NCBI GenBank assembly: GCA_025359965.1
Contig: JANYDC010000031.1
Span: 95,900 to 159,899, forward strand
Direction of reading: 5' to 3'
DNA: 64,000 nucleotides
Origin: Pedosphaera sp.
GTDB lineage: Bacteria > Verrucomicrobiota > Verrucomicrobiia > Limisphaerales > SXQI01
A program made the position numbers and the translations under genes. Of the stretch, positions 9,304 through 20,100 are shown one piece after another. The stretch's first letter is position 1. Every line of letters starts with the position of its first letter. Below the pieces are notes generated by a model. The model saw only the letters and a list, made by a program, of their open reading frames with translations, did no database searches and was not told the DNA's origin.

Positions 9304-12300
9304 CTATTCAGCACGCATCCGATAGAACTTGGTCTTATCCAAGGTGTTGGAATCAAGGATCTCCTTGATGGTTCCATCACCTTTGACAGCCGTCGCAATC
9401 TTGACCCACGAGGCTGGATCAGCAGGCGTGGTGGTGCATTCGATGATGTATTGCTTGCCGGGGAGGGTCAGCCAGCGGATTTTGAACCCGGGCTTAAACT
9501 GATCGGCAAGGGCCTGCTTCACTTGGAAGCGGAGCTTCGCAGGATTTGATCCACGTTGAAATTCCTCCCAATTGCTGACGCCATCGCCATCTGCGTCCTG
9601 ATCGGGCTTCGAGAGCACGTTGCTCAAGGAACCGAAGAAGTGGGAGCGCCATTCGTCGCTCAGGCGGCCGAAGTTGTTGGTGCCAGCAGTGCCAACCCAG
9701 ACGCAGCCGGGGAGCGATTCCAAATCGTACTGAACCCGGATGCTCGGGGCGCCGTCCACGTTGAGGAAGCGCACGGTGTAGCAATCACCTTGCACGGCGG
9801 TCAGCGGAACAGTGAATTCCACATACCCAATCAAGGTGCGGCCGCTCAAGCTAAGGCCGGAGTCCAGACTCCAAGCATGGCCCACTTTATTGGAAGGCAG
9901 TCCATCCACGGTGATACCATTGGGTAGACCTTCTGCCAGAATAAAACTAACTGGAGTAGTGATAGCACCGTGTGCGGACTGTACTTCAGCCAGGAATTGC
10001 AAAGCTGAAATGGTGCGACCCGGTTTGATATCCACATAGATCGGTAGTCGGGCCACGCTTCCAGCCTGGGCGTTGTTGACAGATTCAGCCTCGACGAGGG
10101 CCTGGCGGAACCATTCAACTGCGGGCGCATCGGAAACGGCTGCCGCAGTCACACGTCCGTGATTGGCCGAAGTTGGGCTGGGGGCAAGGCCGCTGCTGAC
10201 GGTGTCCAGAAGACCATCGGTGCTCCAGGAGCGCATCCAGTTCTGCGGATCGATGCGGAGGGAGCGGAACAAAGTAACCTGCCAGTCGAGCAGACGAATC
10301 TGACCGTCGCCGCCAACAAATCCATCTTCATCAGCCGGGAAGCTATCCATGGCGTTGAACGCATCCGAGTACGTAAACGGACTATGGATTTTGAGGGAGG
10401 CATAAAACGCATTGTTCACGTCGGCATTGTCCAGATTGCCATCACCGAAATCACCAGCGTTGTACCAGACTCCAGGGGAGGAATCACCCACCAGATAGGG
10501 TATGTTGGCAACGGTGATGGTCTGATCAGGAGCGGGCACCAATTTAAGGATTGCTTGTGAGGCGTTGGTGGTACCGGAGGGTTCGAGGATTCGAATCGCG
10601 TAAACATCACCTGGTTTGGCTGTTTTTGGGATCTCCACTGCAAGCAGGTTGACGGTCGCGTAATCCTTGAGCAACAAGTGGGCACCGGTGCCGATGAACG
10701 ACATGGCGATCTCGTTGGTCCGGATGGGGGTCGTCGTCTGGTTTCTGAACCATTCATTGGTGGAAGTCACATCCGACTGGCTGCCTGTTATCACCACGAA
10801 ATCGTTGGTGCCGAAATCCAGACTGCTAAACGATGTTACGCTGTCCAAGTTGGGTGCGGTCCCGGTTGGCCACACTTGCACTCGATATTGCAGGCTGCGC
10901 AATTGATCGGTGGGCTTGAGGCCAACCACGACGGGAACAACAATCTTGGAGCCGACGCCGCCTTTGGCCGCGCGGGCTATTCCGATGGTGCTGTTGGTGG
11001 CCAGTGAACCCGAAGTAAGAAGGCTCGGCAGAACCCTGTCTGCAAATGCGCGGGAACGCACCGCACGGAGGTCCGGCGAAGAGGCACTCACCCCATTGAG
11101 TGGGATGGGTCCGGTGTACAAAGGGCTGCTCTCGGTTGGGTCGCTGCCGTCGAGTGTGTAGTAAATTTTGGAGGTCGTGCTGAAAGCAGACCCGTTGGTG
11201 CGCGACACAGTGAGGGTAAGAGAAGTGCCATCCTGGAAGAATCCGCGCGGGGGGTTCATGACTGGCGCGTCGGCTTGAATAAAGACATCCTGCGAGGCGA
11301 TTGTGCTGTCCTCAAACACGTTCAAGTCGGAGTCATTGACTCGTGCGGCAGCTTTAATAGTTGCGTTCGTGTCCAAGCGGATCAAACCCGAGGTGAAGGT
11401 CTGCTTTGTCGTGCTGACCAGCGGCGAGGTTCCATCCAGAGTAAAGTAGACCACTGTATTAGGATTTACTGTCGCTGTTGTAAGTTCGGCATACATCACA
11501 TTGATGTTGGTGGAGCCGGATGCAGGTGTGCGTGCCGCGTCGGAATAAAGCTGGATGACGGGTGTTGCCGCCTTCAGGATGATGGCGGTGGAGGCAGTGT
11601 CGCTGTTAATAAACCCGCTACGAACCGCAGAAACTGCAAGCAGGCCAGTGCGGTTGAGAGTTATTGTAGCGCTTTTGCCAACCGCGGCGACACTAAGGAT
11701 ATTGGTGTGTTGCGGATCCGAGGCATAATAAAAAGTTGCATCGGATGTTGCGGTGGTAAAGACGACCTGCACCGCGTTGTCCGATGGATTGCTCGAAACA
11801 GCAATGGTTGGAGTAGCCACTTTGAGGTCAAATTTTGCCGAGACCACCTTGCTGCTCACATAACCGTCACCAGCAGGCCGGTAAGCGATGACCTTGAAAA
11901 CACCGTTGGTACCAATTACAGTTTCAATTCCATTTCCGATCGGCAACCCAAACTCTTCTGTTGGATTAACAGCTGAGTCCTCGCTGACAATAACGTACCG
12001 CAACAACGCGCCCACCGTACCGGTATTCACTTTGACGACAATCGAATTATTGGTCGAAGCGCTGGCAGGTGTGATCACTGGATCTGCGACTGTGAAGCTG
12101 AAATCGTTGGTAATTACAGGGCTGGGCGTATAACCCGCACGAAAGGCACGGAGCTGGATCTTGCCCGCAGGCAGGGAATGACGAGTGCTCCAGACGGGGC
12201 TGGACTCGGTCGGATTCTCACCATTGTTGCTGTAGTGGATGACCGCATTTGTGGTCACCGTGAATGCCGTTATTTCCACATCATTGGTGAAACTGCCGCC

Positions 12301-13767
12301 GGTGGGCGACATCGCGATGGGATCGACAAAGAAATCAAAGCGGTTGCTGACGATTCCAGATGCGTCGTAACCATCCTTAAAACCACGCACAATAAGTGTC
12401 GTGTTGCTGCTTAGAGTCCGGTCGCTCCACACTGATCCGGAAACAATCGGCTCTGCGCTGTTGTTGACACTCGCAGTGAACCGGATGCTGGCATCCGCTG
12501 TCAGAGTCGAGATGACAACGTCCACATCATTGCTGAACTTTCCGCCCTGAGGTGTGAACGCGATCGGGTTAACTCCGAATGTGTAGTTGTTGCTGACAAT
12601 CAAGCTGGCCGAAAAATCAGGATTATAAGCACGAATCTTCAGCGGCAGAGGCCCACCTGTCACAGCGAGGCCGGATACGCCGGAAGGAAACAAAGCAGAG
12701 GTTGGGATGGGGTCGGAGCCATCGGTCGTGTACCGGAATACCGAACCGGGTGTGGTCACAGGCACGGGCTGTTTAGCCAGAACATTGACCGTGTTGGTGG
12801 AAATAATAGTGCCAGGAGTAACGATGGGAGCTTGAGCAACACCGCGTGTAAATTTACGCAGCGAATTGTTCTTTAAGTCCGCGATCAAGATATCGCCGTT
12901 GTTATCAACAGCCAGACCCACAGGCTCGCTCAGGCGAGCGACCGTAGGAGCCCCTTCAACATTGCCCGAGGTTCCCAATTCGCCAACCAAAACTGTCTTG
13001 GCCGATCCTTTGGAACCCAGCACATAACGAATCACGGAATTGGCGGTATCGCTAACAAGCAAGCCGGTCTTGCCGCCAACCCAAAGCAAACCGCGCGGCC
13101 CATCAAAACCGATAATTGTGGTCGTCAGGCTGTCGGCATTCGCCAGATCAAATTCTTTTACCGAATTGTGGCCGCTGTCCGCGACGAAAAGACGACTGCC
13201 ATCCAACGCGACTGCGGCGGGACGCAAAAAGCTTTCAGAAGCGGCCACCGTGGTCACTGAGGCAGCTGCATTGTTTTCGATTCGGCGAACCAGATTGTTC
13301 TGAAGGTCAGCGACGTAGATGGAACCGTCGGGCCCGGCAGCGAGGCCGGCCGGTGAGAAGAAGCGGGCGTTTAGTCCGCTAGTATTGTTTTGGGCGCCAT
13401 GAACATGATCCGCCCCGGCCAGAATATCTGTCTTTCCGTCAGACAATCGGTAATAGCGGATGGTGTGGGCTTCGGTGTCGGCAAACACGAGCACACGGCC
13501 CAACCCGGCCCGGTCGGCAATGGCGATACCCTCCGGTGTGACGGCCAACACGAGAGCTGTGGTCTCACCGGTGACGGGATCATAACGCACGACGCGTGAG
13601 TTTGATCCATCGCTAATGTAATAATCCCCAGTGGCGCTATCGACGGCTACGCCAAACGGCTCAAAAAGCGCATCGGTGGGGACGGTGGAAACGACCTGTG
13701 AGAGCGCAACACCGCAGAGCGCTGCAAATCCCAGCAGGGTGGAGAGAAGTTTGCGTGTAGTTAGCAT
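9304..13767 (-). CDS. Giant secreted NHL-repeat protein with a multi-copy chitobiase-C-like array, cohesin-like and dockerin-like modules (paralogue 3)
   Basis: Signal peptide MLTTRKLLSTLLGFAALCGVALSQ. NHL propeller. Repeated 'P..G.F.NDV.I...T..A.I.Y...G..PT..SP.W' segments. YLVGDSSPGVWYNAGDFGDGNLDNADVNNAFYASL...GGDGQIRLLDWQVTLFRSLRID. DQDADGDGVSNWEEFQRGSNP. Ends KFYRMRAE. Confidence 0.86.
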   Translation of the reverse strand: MLTTRKLLSTLLGFAALCGVALSQVVSTVPTDALFEPFGVAVDSATGDYYISDGSNSRVVRYDPVTGETTALVLAVTPEGIAIADRAGLGRVLVFADTEAHTIRYYRLSDGKTDILAGADHVHGAQNNTSGLNARFFSPAGLAAGPDGSIYVADLQNNLVRRIENNAAASVTTVAASESFLRPAAVALDGSRLFVADSGHNSVKEFDLANADSLTTTIIGFDGPRGLLWVGGKTGLLVSDTANSVIRYVLGSKGSAKTVLVGELGTSGNVEGAPTVARLSEPVGLAVDNNGDILIADLKNNSLRKFTRGVAQAPIVTPGTIISTNTVNVLAKQPVPVTTPGSVFRYTTDGSDPIPTSALFPSGVSGLAVTGGPLPLKIRAYNPDFSASLIVSNNYTFGVNPIAFTPQGGKFSNDVDVVISTLTADASIRFTASVNNSAEPIVSGSVWSDRTLSSNTTLIVRGFKDGYDASGIVSNRFDFFVDPIAMSPTGGSFTNDVEITAFTVTTNAVIHYSNNGENPTESSPVWSTRHSLPAGKIQLRAFRAGYTPSPVITNDFSFTVADPVITPASASTNNSIVVKVNTGTVGALLRYVIVSEDSAVNPTEEFGLPIGNGIETVIGTNGVFKVIAYRPAGDGYVSSKVVSAKFDLKVATPTIAVSSNPSDNAVQVVFTTATSDATFYYASDPQHTNILSVAAVGKSATITLNRTGLLAVSAVRSGFINSDTASTAIILKAATPVIQLYSDAARTPASGSTNINVMYAELTTATVNPNTVVYFTLDGTSPLVSTTKQTFTSGLIRLDTNATIKAAARVNDSDLNVFEDSTIASQDVFIQADAPVMNPPRGFFQDGTSLTLTVSRTNGSAFSTTSKIYYTLDGSDPTESSPLYTGPIPLNGVSASSPDLRAVRSRAFADRVLPSLLTSGSLATNSTIGIARAAKGGVGSKIVVPVVVGLKPTDQLRSLQYRVQVWPTGTAPNLDSVTSFSSLDFGTNDFVVITGSQSDVTSTNEWFRNQTTTPIRTNEIAMSFIGTGAHLLLKDYATVNLLAVEIPKTAKPGDVYAIRILEPSGTTNASQAILKLVPAPDQTITVANIPYLVGDSSPGVWYNAGDFGDGNLDNADVNNAFYASLKIHSPFTYSDAFNAMDSFPADEDGFVGGDGQIRLLDWQVTLFRSLRIDPQNWMRSWSTDGLLDTVSSGLAPSPTSANHGRVTAAAVSDAPAVEWFRQALVEAESVNNAQAGSVARLPIYVDIKPGRTISALQFLAEVQSAHGAITTPVSFILAEGLPNGITVDGLPSNKVGHAWSLDSGLSLSGRTLIGYVEFTVPLTAVQGDCYTVRFLNVDGAPSIRVQYDLESLPGCVWVGTAGTNNFGRLSDEWRSHFFGSLSNVLSKPDQDADGDGVSNWEEFQRGSNPAKLRFQVKQALADQFKPGFKIRWLTLPGKQYIIECTTTPADPASWVKIATAVKGDGTIKEILDSNTLDKTKFYRMRAE

Positions 13768-13775
13768 GATATCGA

Positions 13776-16700
13776 TCAGTTCTGAGGTATTGCGGACATT
13801 CTGAAAAATTGAGCATTATTACCAACTGGAGACTGACGAAGCAGTGTCATCCAGTCGTTGCCGCCCAAGAGAGGGGTGGATACCTCAAGCCAGGGGCCCG
13901 CTGGGCTTGAGGAAGATTGTAAGGAATACTTGACCGTTTTGTGGCCAAACCATTTGACCTGAGAGAATCCGTCCGCCCCACTGGTCACTTCCAATTTTAA
14001 ATCACTCTTGGTGGGATCGGTGCCGGCCAAGTATTCCGTGTAGTTCGAAGCCCCGTCGCCATCATCATCGGATGAAGGCAGGATTGAATCGGCCAGGAGT
14101 GGACCAAAAAAGTATTCACGCCATTCAGGGGGAAGTGGGTTATCAGGCTGAAGGGCCGCCGAACTCACCCAGACGTTTGCGGACAGAGTTTCCCAATCGA
14201 TCGATGTCCTAATATCCGGCGCGCCATCCGCGTGGTCGATCCTAACCGAATAGGCTGTGCCCGATGTCGCACCGGCAGGAACCTTAAAGTACAGATTGCC
14301 AAGCAGCGTGGTTCCAGACAATGCGGGAGTAAAAGCCCCTAGATTCCAAGACACAAACAGGGAGGCGGGTTCCTGACTGCCCGATCGGTCGGCAGGCGGT
14401 ATAGATTCTCCAGGTGCGAAGTTGAGACTATCGATGGCGGGCGAGCCGGCAGGCGCAACCACTCGCGCCACAAACTGAAGACCGGATACGGTGGTCCCCG
14501 GCTGAAGGACGACATAGACAGGCACCAACATGGTGATTGACTGGGGAATCCCGGTCACCGTGTGAGCCTCAACTCGGGCGGGACGAGCCCATGAGCGGGG
14601 ATAACTCGATGATTTGGCTGAAACTTTACCGCTGTGGCTGCTGAGAGTTGCTCCTGGAAGCTGGCCCAGAGGCGTCGCCATGAGATCTCCATGTGAGTCC
14701 CGACGACGCGTCCAATTGCCGGGGTCAATCCTCAAAGAACGCAAAAGAAGCAGTTGAAAATCGAGATAACGCAATTGGCCATCACCGCCGGGACGCTCCA
14801 CGGAATCAACCGGAAAGGCGTCCATGGCATCGAAAGCGTCAGTGCCCGCATAAGGGGTGCGGTAACCCAGCGTGGCCAGGAACACCCCGTTGACATCATC
14901 GTTCTTAAGATCGTGATCGCCGAACTCGCCGCTGTTGTACCAAAAGGCATGGGCGGAATCACCGACCAGATAGGACAGATTGGTATCAATGGTGATGTGG
15001 CGGATAGGGAAATTGGTCATGGCGACATCCGTGTTGACGCCGTCGGAAGTGGCGGATGCCTGCAACACTGAGATCGAATATTGCTCATTGTTGGTGGCAT
15101 TGCCAGGCAGGCGCACCGAAAGCATGGTGACAACCGAAGTGGACGTAACTGCGGGACTGCCCGGGCCGGATGAAAGGTAGGCCAAACCCAAACCGTTGGT
15201 GGTGCCAATGCTGTACGAAACACCCTGCTGATCGTTAAAGCCTGCCGGGTTGACGAGAATGAATGAATCGCTGCGCACCGGGAAGGTTCCCAACGAAGGA
15301 GTTGGGCGGTTTGTCTGAGAGATGACTTCCACGCGAAATTGGACCGAACGGAGCGCATTGCTCGGAGCGGGTTGAAGTTCAATCGGCAAGACAATCAGCG
15401 AGCCGGGTGCCCCCTTGAAATCGCGAGTGAAGCCAACGCTGTTAATCTTTGCGTCAGTAACTTTAAAATCGTGCGTGGTGACCGCGCTGGGCAGGTATCC
15501 AACACGAAAAGCGCGAACTTTGATGGAAACGTCAGAGCCTAAAAAAACATTAAGAGGCGTGTTTGCTTTAAACAAGTGGCTCACCGCGTTGGTCGGACTG
15601 GGGTCGGGAATGTCTTGAGTTGGGCCAACCGTATACCAGAGTTCGGCATCACGGGTATCGGTGCTCAGGCCAAATTGCACGGGGTTGGAACCATTTACTA
15701 CTGGATTGGCGCAGCGAAAATCAAAGATGGCGGTTGCCACTCCACTGGCCCGTCGATTGATTTGGGTGCTGATGGCTTTGATAACGATATGACCGGAGCG
15801 TCCAGGAATCACAGCGAGTAGATTGATAGGAAAACCAGGCTGACACTCAAGGTAGGCAGGCGGGGTCAGAGATGCGGTCGTAGGATCGGCTAGATCCTCC
15901 GTGTCCGACACATTCGAATAGGTAAAATAGGTGCTAGATCCCAACTCGGTGCGGATGGCGATCACAGGATCATTGTTGAAAGTGCCGGTCTGAAGAGGGC
16001 TTAGGGTTGCCCCGCATCCGTTTAAGGGGAAATCAACCGTGCCGAAAATCGGAAGCTGAACCTGCTTTTGATTTGAGGCTGGAGGCAGAAAACCTTTTAG
16101 GGCGTTGTCCTTGCGATCAGACACCACCAAAACATCATCGAGATCGTAGGCCATGGCCACAGGGGAAATCAAAGCCACCCCGGCGCCGGCAATGGGAATG
16201 GTGGACACCATGGGGGATGCCGTGTCGGCATCCGTGATTCGGCGGATCAGTCCGTTGCCCGCATCGGCGACCAGCAGTTCGCCCGATGACTTGTAAAGCA
16301 AACCACGGGGATTGTTAAAAAGAGCGCTCGTGGCATTGTCACTGTCCTTATAGCCGGAGAGGAAAGTTGAATTGCCACCGGCCAGCAATGTCCTTAAATA
16401 GCCATTCGTGGAGGGAGTCAGCCGATAAATTGAATGAGTGGCTGCGTCCGCCACAAAAAGAGTTCCAGCAGGCCCAACCGCCACTGCTGATGGGCGGTTG
16501 AAACCGACACTTAACGTGGTCAACGCCTTGGTGGCCAAGCTGAGCTTCCGAATGGCCCCGTTGAGGGAATCGGCAATATAGATATCATCGCCGTCCACCG
16601 CTAGTCCGGATGGAGCGTGAAGCTGTCCATTCACGCCATTGGCAGCGTCCTTAAAACCGAAATTATCGGGTTCCTCTCCGATCTCATGTGAGGCAAAGGC

Positions 16701-17135
16701 CAGACCCAGATTTCCGGCCACCGTTAAAACTACTCCGTTTGTATCAATGGTCCGGATCAAATTGTTTGCCGTATCCGCAACCACAAGAAGGCCGCGGCTC
16801 ATAACCAAACCCTGTGGGCCGTAAAAGCGCGCCAGCGTGCCGGTGTTATCCACCGCACCCTTGTTGTCAGAACCGCTCCGACCGGCGAATTCCTCAACGA
16901 GACCAGATGCCTGGTTGTAACGGACGATCCGGTTGTTGGCGCTGTCGGCGACAAAGATTCGATTATTCTCGGTGACGACCAGGCCGTAAGGCTCAAAGAG
17001 GTTGGTGGTCAAGACCAAGGTCAACACTTCGGCGTGTGCGGAAGCTGTCAAAACGAGAGCCAGACCGAAGGCCAGAACGGCGGCTCGTCCCCGGCTAAAA
17101 GCGTGGACCAGAATGGATGTGCGCTCGGTGTTCAT
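13776..17135 (-). CDS. Giant secreted NHL-repeat protein with chitobiase-C-like, cohesin-like and dockerin-like modules (paralogue 2)
   Basis: Signal-like N-terminus (...AAVLAFGLALVLTASAHAE). NHL blades. YLVGDSAHAFWYNSGEFGDHDLKNDDVNGVFLATL...GGDGQLRYLDFQLLLLRSLRID. DDDGDGASNYTEYLAGTDP. Ends FFRMSAIPQN. Confidence 0.86.
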   Translation of the reverse strand: MNTERTSILVHAFSRGRAAVLAFGLALVLTASAHAEVLTLVLTTNLFEPYGLVVTENNRIFVADSANNRIVRYNQASGLVEEFAGRSGSDNKGAVDNTGTLARFYGPQGLVMSRGLLVVADTANNLIRTIDTNGVVLTVAGNLGLAFASHEIGEEPDNFGFKDAANGVNGQLHAPSGLAVDGDDIYIADSLNGAIRKLSLATKALTTLSVGFNRPSAVAVGPAGTLFVADAATHSIYRLTPSTNGYLRTLLAGGNSTFLSGYKDSDNATSALFNNPRGLLYKSSGELLVADAGNGLIRRITDADTASPMVSTIPIAGAGVALISPVAMAYDLDDVLVVSDRKDNALKGFLPPASNQKQVQLPIFGTVDFPLNGCGATLSPLQTGTFNNDPVIAIRTELGSSTYFTYSNVSDTEDLADPTTASLTPPAYLECQPGFPINLLAVIPGRSGHIVIKAISTQINRRASGVATAIFDFRCANPVVNGSNPVQFGLSTDTRDAELWYTVGPTQDIPDPSPTNAVSHLFKANTPLNVFLGSDVSIKVRAFRVGYLPSAVTTHDFKVTDAKINSVGFTRDFKGAPGSLIVLPIELQPAPSNALRSVQFRVEVISQTNRPTPSLGTFPVRSDSFILVNPAGFNDQQGVSYSIGTTNGLGLAYLSSGPGSPAVTSTSVVTMLSVRLPGNATNNEQYSISVLQASATSDGVNTDVAMTNFPIRHITIDTNLSYLVGDSAHAFWYNSGEFGDHDLKNDDVNGVFLATLGYRTPYAGTDAFDAMDAFPVDSVERPGGDGQLRYLDFQLLLLRSLRIDPGNWTRRRDSHGDLMATPLGQLPGATLSSHSGKVSAKSSSYPRSWARPARVEAHTVTGIPQSITMLVPVYVVLQPGTTVSGLQFVARVVAPAGSPAIDSLNFAPGESIPPADRSGSQEPASLFVSWNLGAFTPALSGTTLLGNLYFKVPAGATSGTAYSVRIDHADGAPDIRTSIDWETLSANVWVSSAALQPDNPLPPEWREYFFGPLLADSILPSSDDDGDGASNYTEYLAGTDPTKSDLKLEVTSGADGFSQVKWFGHKTVKYSLQSSSSPAGPWLEVSTPLLGGNDWMTLLRQSPVGNNAQFFRMSAIPQN

Positions 17136-17138
17136 CGG

Positions 17139-20100
17139 TCAGCGAATTTTAAAACGGTAGTACTGATTGCCCCCGGTGGCCGAGGTGTCGTTGTAGATCA
17201 GCATTTGATCCTGGCCGATCTGCGATGATCCCACTTGCTGCCAGGCTTCGAGATCCTGACTGCGTTCGATCGTGTAGATGGAATTTGCCCGGCCGAACCA
17301 GCGAATCCGGGCGCCTGACTCAGAGACCGCAACCCGCCAATCGGAGGAAACAGGGTCCATTGAGCCAGCGAATTCCTCGAAGTTACTAAAGCCATCATGA
17401 TCAGGGTCAGCGCCAGCCTGAGCATCCTCATCAGTGAGACTTCCAAAATGGTACATCTTCCATTCATCGGGCAGAGGATCGGCCGGAAGCAGGGGGCCCC
17501 CACCAATCCACACGTCGCTGCGAAAGCTTTCGAAGTCGTACATCGTCACCAAGTCGTCGGAGGCCCCATCCGCCTTTTCGAAGTGAATCTGGTACCGTCC
17601 GCCGGACAAAGCCGAGGCAGGCACACGGAAAACGAGATAACCGAGAATCACATTGCCATGAAGGGGTGCGAACAATGCCCCCACATTCCACGAGCAAAAG
17701 ATCGCGTTGTTGATGGTGCCAAAGCCGGGAATACTATTGCCACTGGGGGAGGCTGCCGGCAAACCCGATGACGCCCTGAAGTTGACCAGGCTGACCGTCG
17801 GCTCACCCTGATCTCCGGTCACATAAGCAATAAACTGCAATCCCGCCAGGGATGCGCCGTCCTTGATCCGGAGGCGGACAGGCACTTCTATCAACTGATC
17901 AGGTTGGACATGACTAAAGGCGTCGGCGCTGATTTGAATACTGCGATGATAACCGGATGGACTTGCCTTGGCTGTGACCTCGGACACCGAATCCAAGGGC
18001 TGGCTGTCAGTGCCAATGTAGGGCTTGAGTACGCCATCTTTGGTCCATGTGCGCTTCCACAGTTTGGTGTTGAAACCAAGCGAACGGCGCAACAGAATCT
18101 GCCAGTCCAGAAAACGTATTTCCCCGTCGCCGCCGACCCCGGAGGCGCTGTCCTCAGGGACAACATCCATGGCGTTGAACGCGTCGGAGGATGCATAGGG
18201 AACCTTGAAACCGAGCGAGGCGTAAAACGCATTGTTAACGTCGGCATTGTTGGGAAGATCACTGAGACCAGAGCCGAAATCCCCAGCATTATACCATCCG
18301 CCCGGGGCGGTATCACCCACCAGATAACCCTTGTTGACCACGGTGATCAGCCGATCCGGCATGGGCTGCAAAGGCACAGCGGTCTGGCCATCGCTGGTTC
18401 CACTGGCCTGCGAGATATGGACGAGGTATTGGGATCCCACACTTGATTTTTGGCCGAGTGAATCTGCCTGCGAAGGGATGGGGATCGAAAGAACCGCGAC
18501 CGCTCCAAAAGGGCTGACCCTGAACACTTGGTTAGTGCCGATGTACACCACGGCAAGACGGCTGGTGCCACCCGAATTCGAGAGGAAAGTCAGCGGAGTA
18601 TTGGTGCTCGCCAAGGCCATCGACACAAAGTCGTTACTGGACATGGTAAGAGCCTTGGGTTGGAGGGGAGGCTCAATGCGTGCGGCACTTCCCACCTTGG
18701 AAATCTCGACCACCATCTGAAGGGATCGCATCACGGCGTTACTGCGCAGGTTCACTACCACCGGGAGAATGAGCGTCGATCCCAGGCCGGCGGTAAAATT
18801 AGTGCCGTTCAGGCTTGGAGCAATTCCCACTTCGCCCTGGATCGGAGTGGTATCAAACGTGGAGGCCACGCCGCGCGCCACCAGGCTAAGATTGGTTTCC
18901 GATTGGAACCGCACGCGGAGACTTGTCAGATCCAACGAAGACAAATTCCATTCGACAATCCTCTTGCCCCCGATGCTTGGGACCACTGGGCTGTTAGTGG
19001 TGGGGTCAGTGCCGTCGGTGGTGAAATACACCGTGGTGTCGGGGCCGAAACCGGTGGAAGAAATCGGGCTGGAAACCTCCACCTTAACACCCATGGGATA
19101 ATAGCCGGAATTGGGCGTCAATACCGGCGCTTGCAGCACAACGTTGGTACCTGATCCATTGGTGTTTCCACTGCCGTTCGTATTCCCGCCAGCACCGCCG
19201 CCGCCGCCGCAGAAGGCCGGATAAGTGAACCCGGTCCCCGCACGAATCAAGTGATAATAAACTTCGCTCCCATAAACTGTTCCATCCTCACCAACCGTGA
19301 GGCCCACGGGATCGCGTGACTCTGCGTACTGCACCGAACCATCAGCCCAGCCAGGAAAAAGATTTGCCCCGGGAAAATCCTCCCAAAGACTCGGATCCAC
19401 TCCATAGAAAGTATCAAGCGTGCCGTCGCAACCCAGTACTCGGACGCGATGGTTGCCTCGGTCAGCGATTACCAGGCTATTGTGAAGCCCAACCGCAATG
19501 TTCCAAGGTTGGTTGAGCAGCCCGTAACCGGGAAGGCCATTGCCGAAACCGGGCATGTTCAAGGTTCCGCCAAAAAGAATGGGAGCATCACCAGGCGTGT
19601 TAAAAATCCAGATCACATGATTACCGGCATCGCTGACGGCCAACTTGCCCTCATCCATCACGGCGACCCCGCGAAATTGAGCCAAGCCATCGACAAATTG
19701 GTAGGTAGCCACTAACGCGCCGGCTGAGGAATATTTAGTGACGATTCCGTTCAATTCCGCCACATACAAACTCGTCCCCTGCCCTATGGTAAGGGCCGTT
19801 GGCACACTCACAGTGGTGGCAACTTTCGTCATAAAGTTGCCAAATCGATCGTACTTTTGGATGTCGTGCGTGATTTCGTTGGCAACGTAAATCACGCCGT
19901 TGGTGTCGACCGTGACAGCCACCGGCTTCTGCAAATGGTTTGCCTTGTTGAGCTGTGGGATGAACGTGGTGACAAATTGATCGGAAGCCCTGATGGATCG
20001 AATCATGTTGTTGGCTGAATCCGCCACAAGGATGTTCTTATCCTTGGTCAGGGCCAAACCCATGGGGCCATCGAATTGAGCGGTGACGTTGCCGAAGCCA

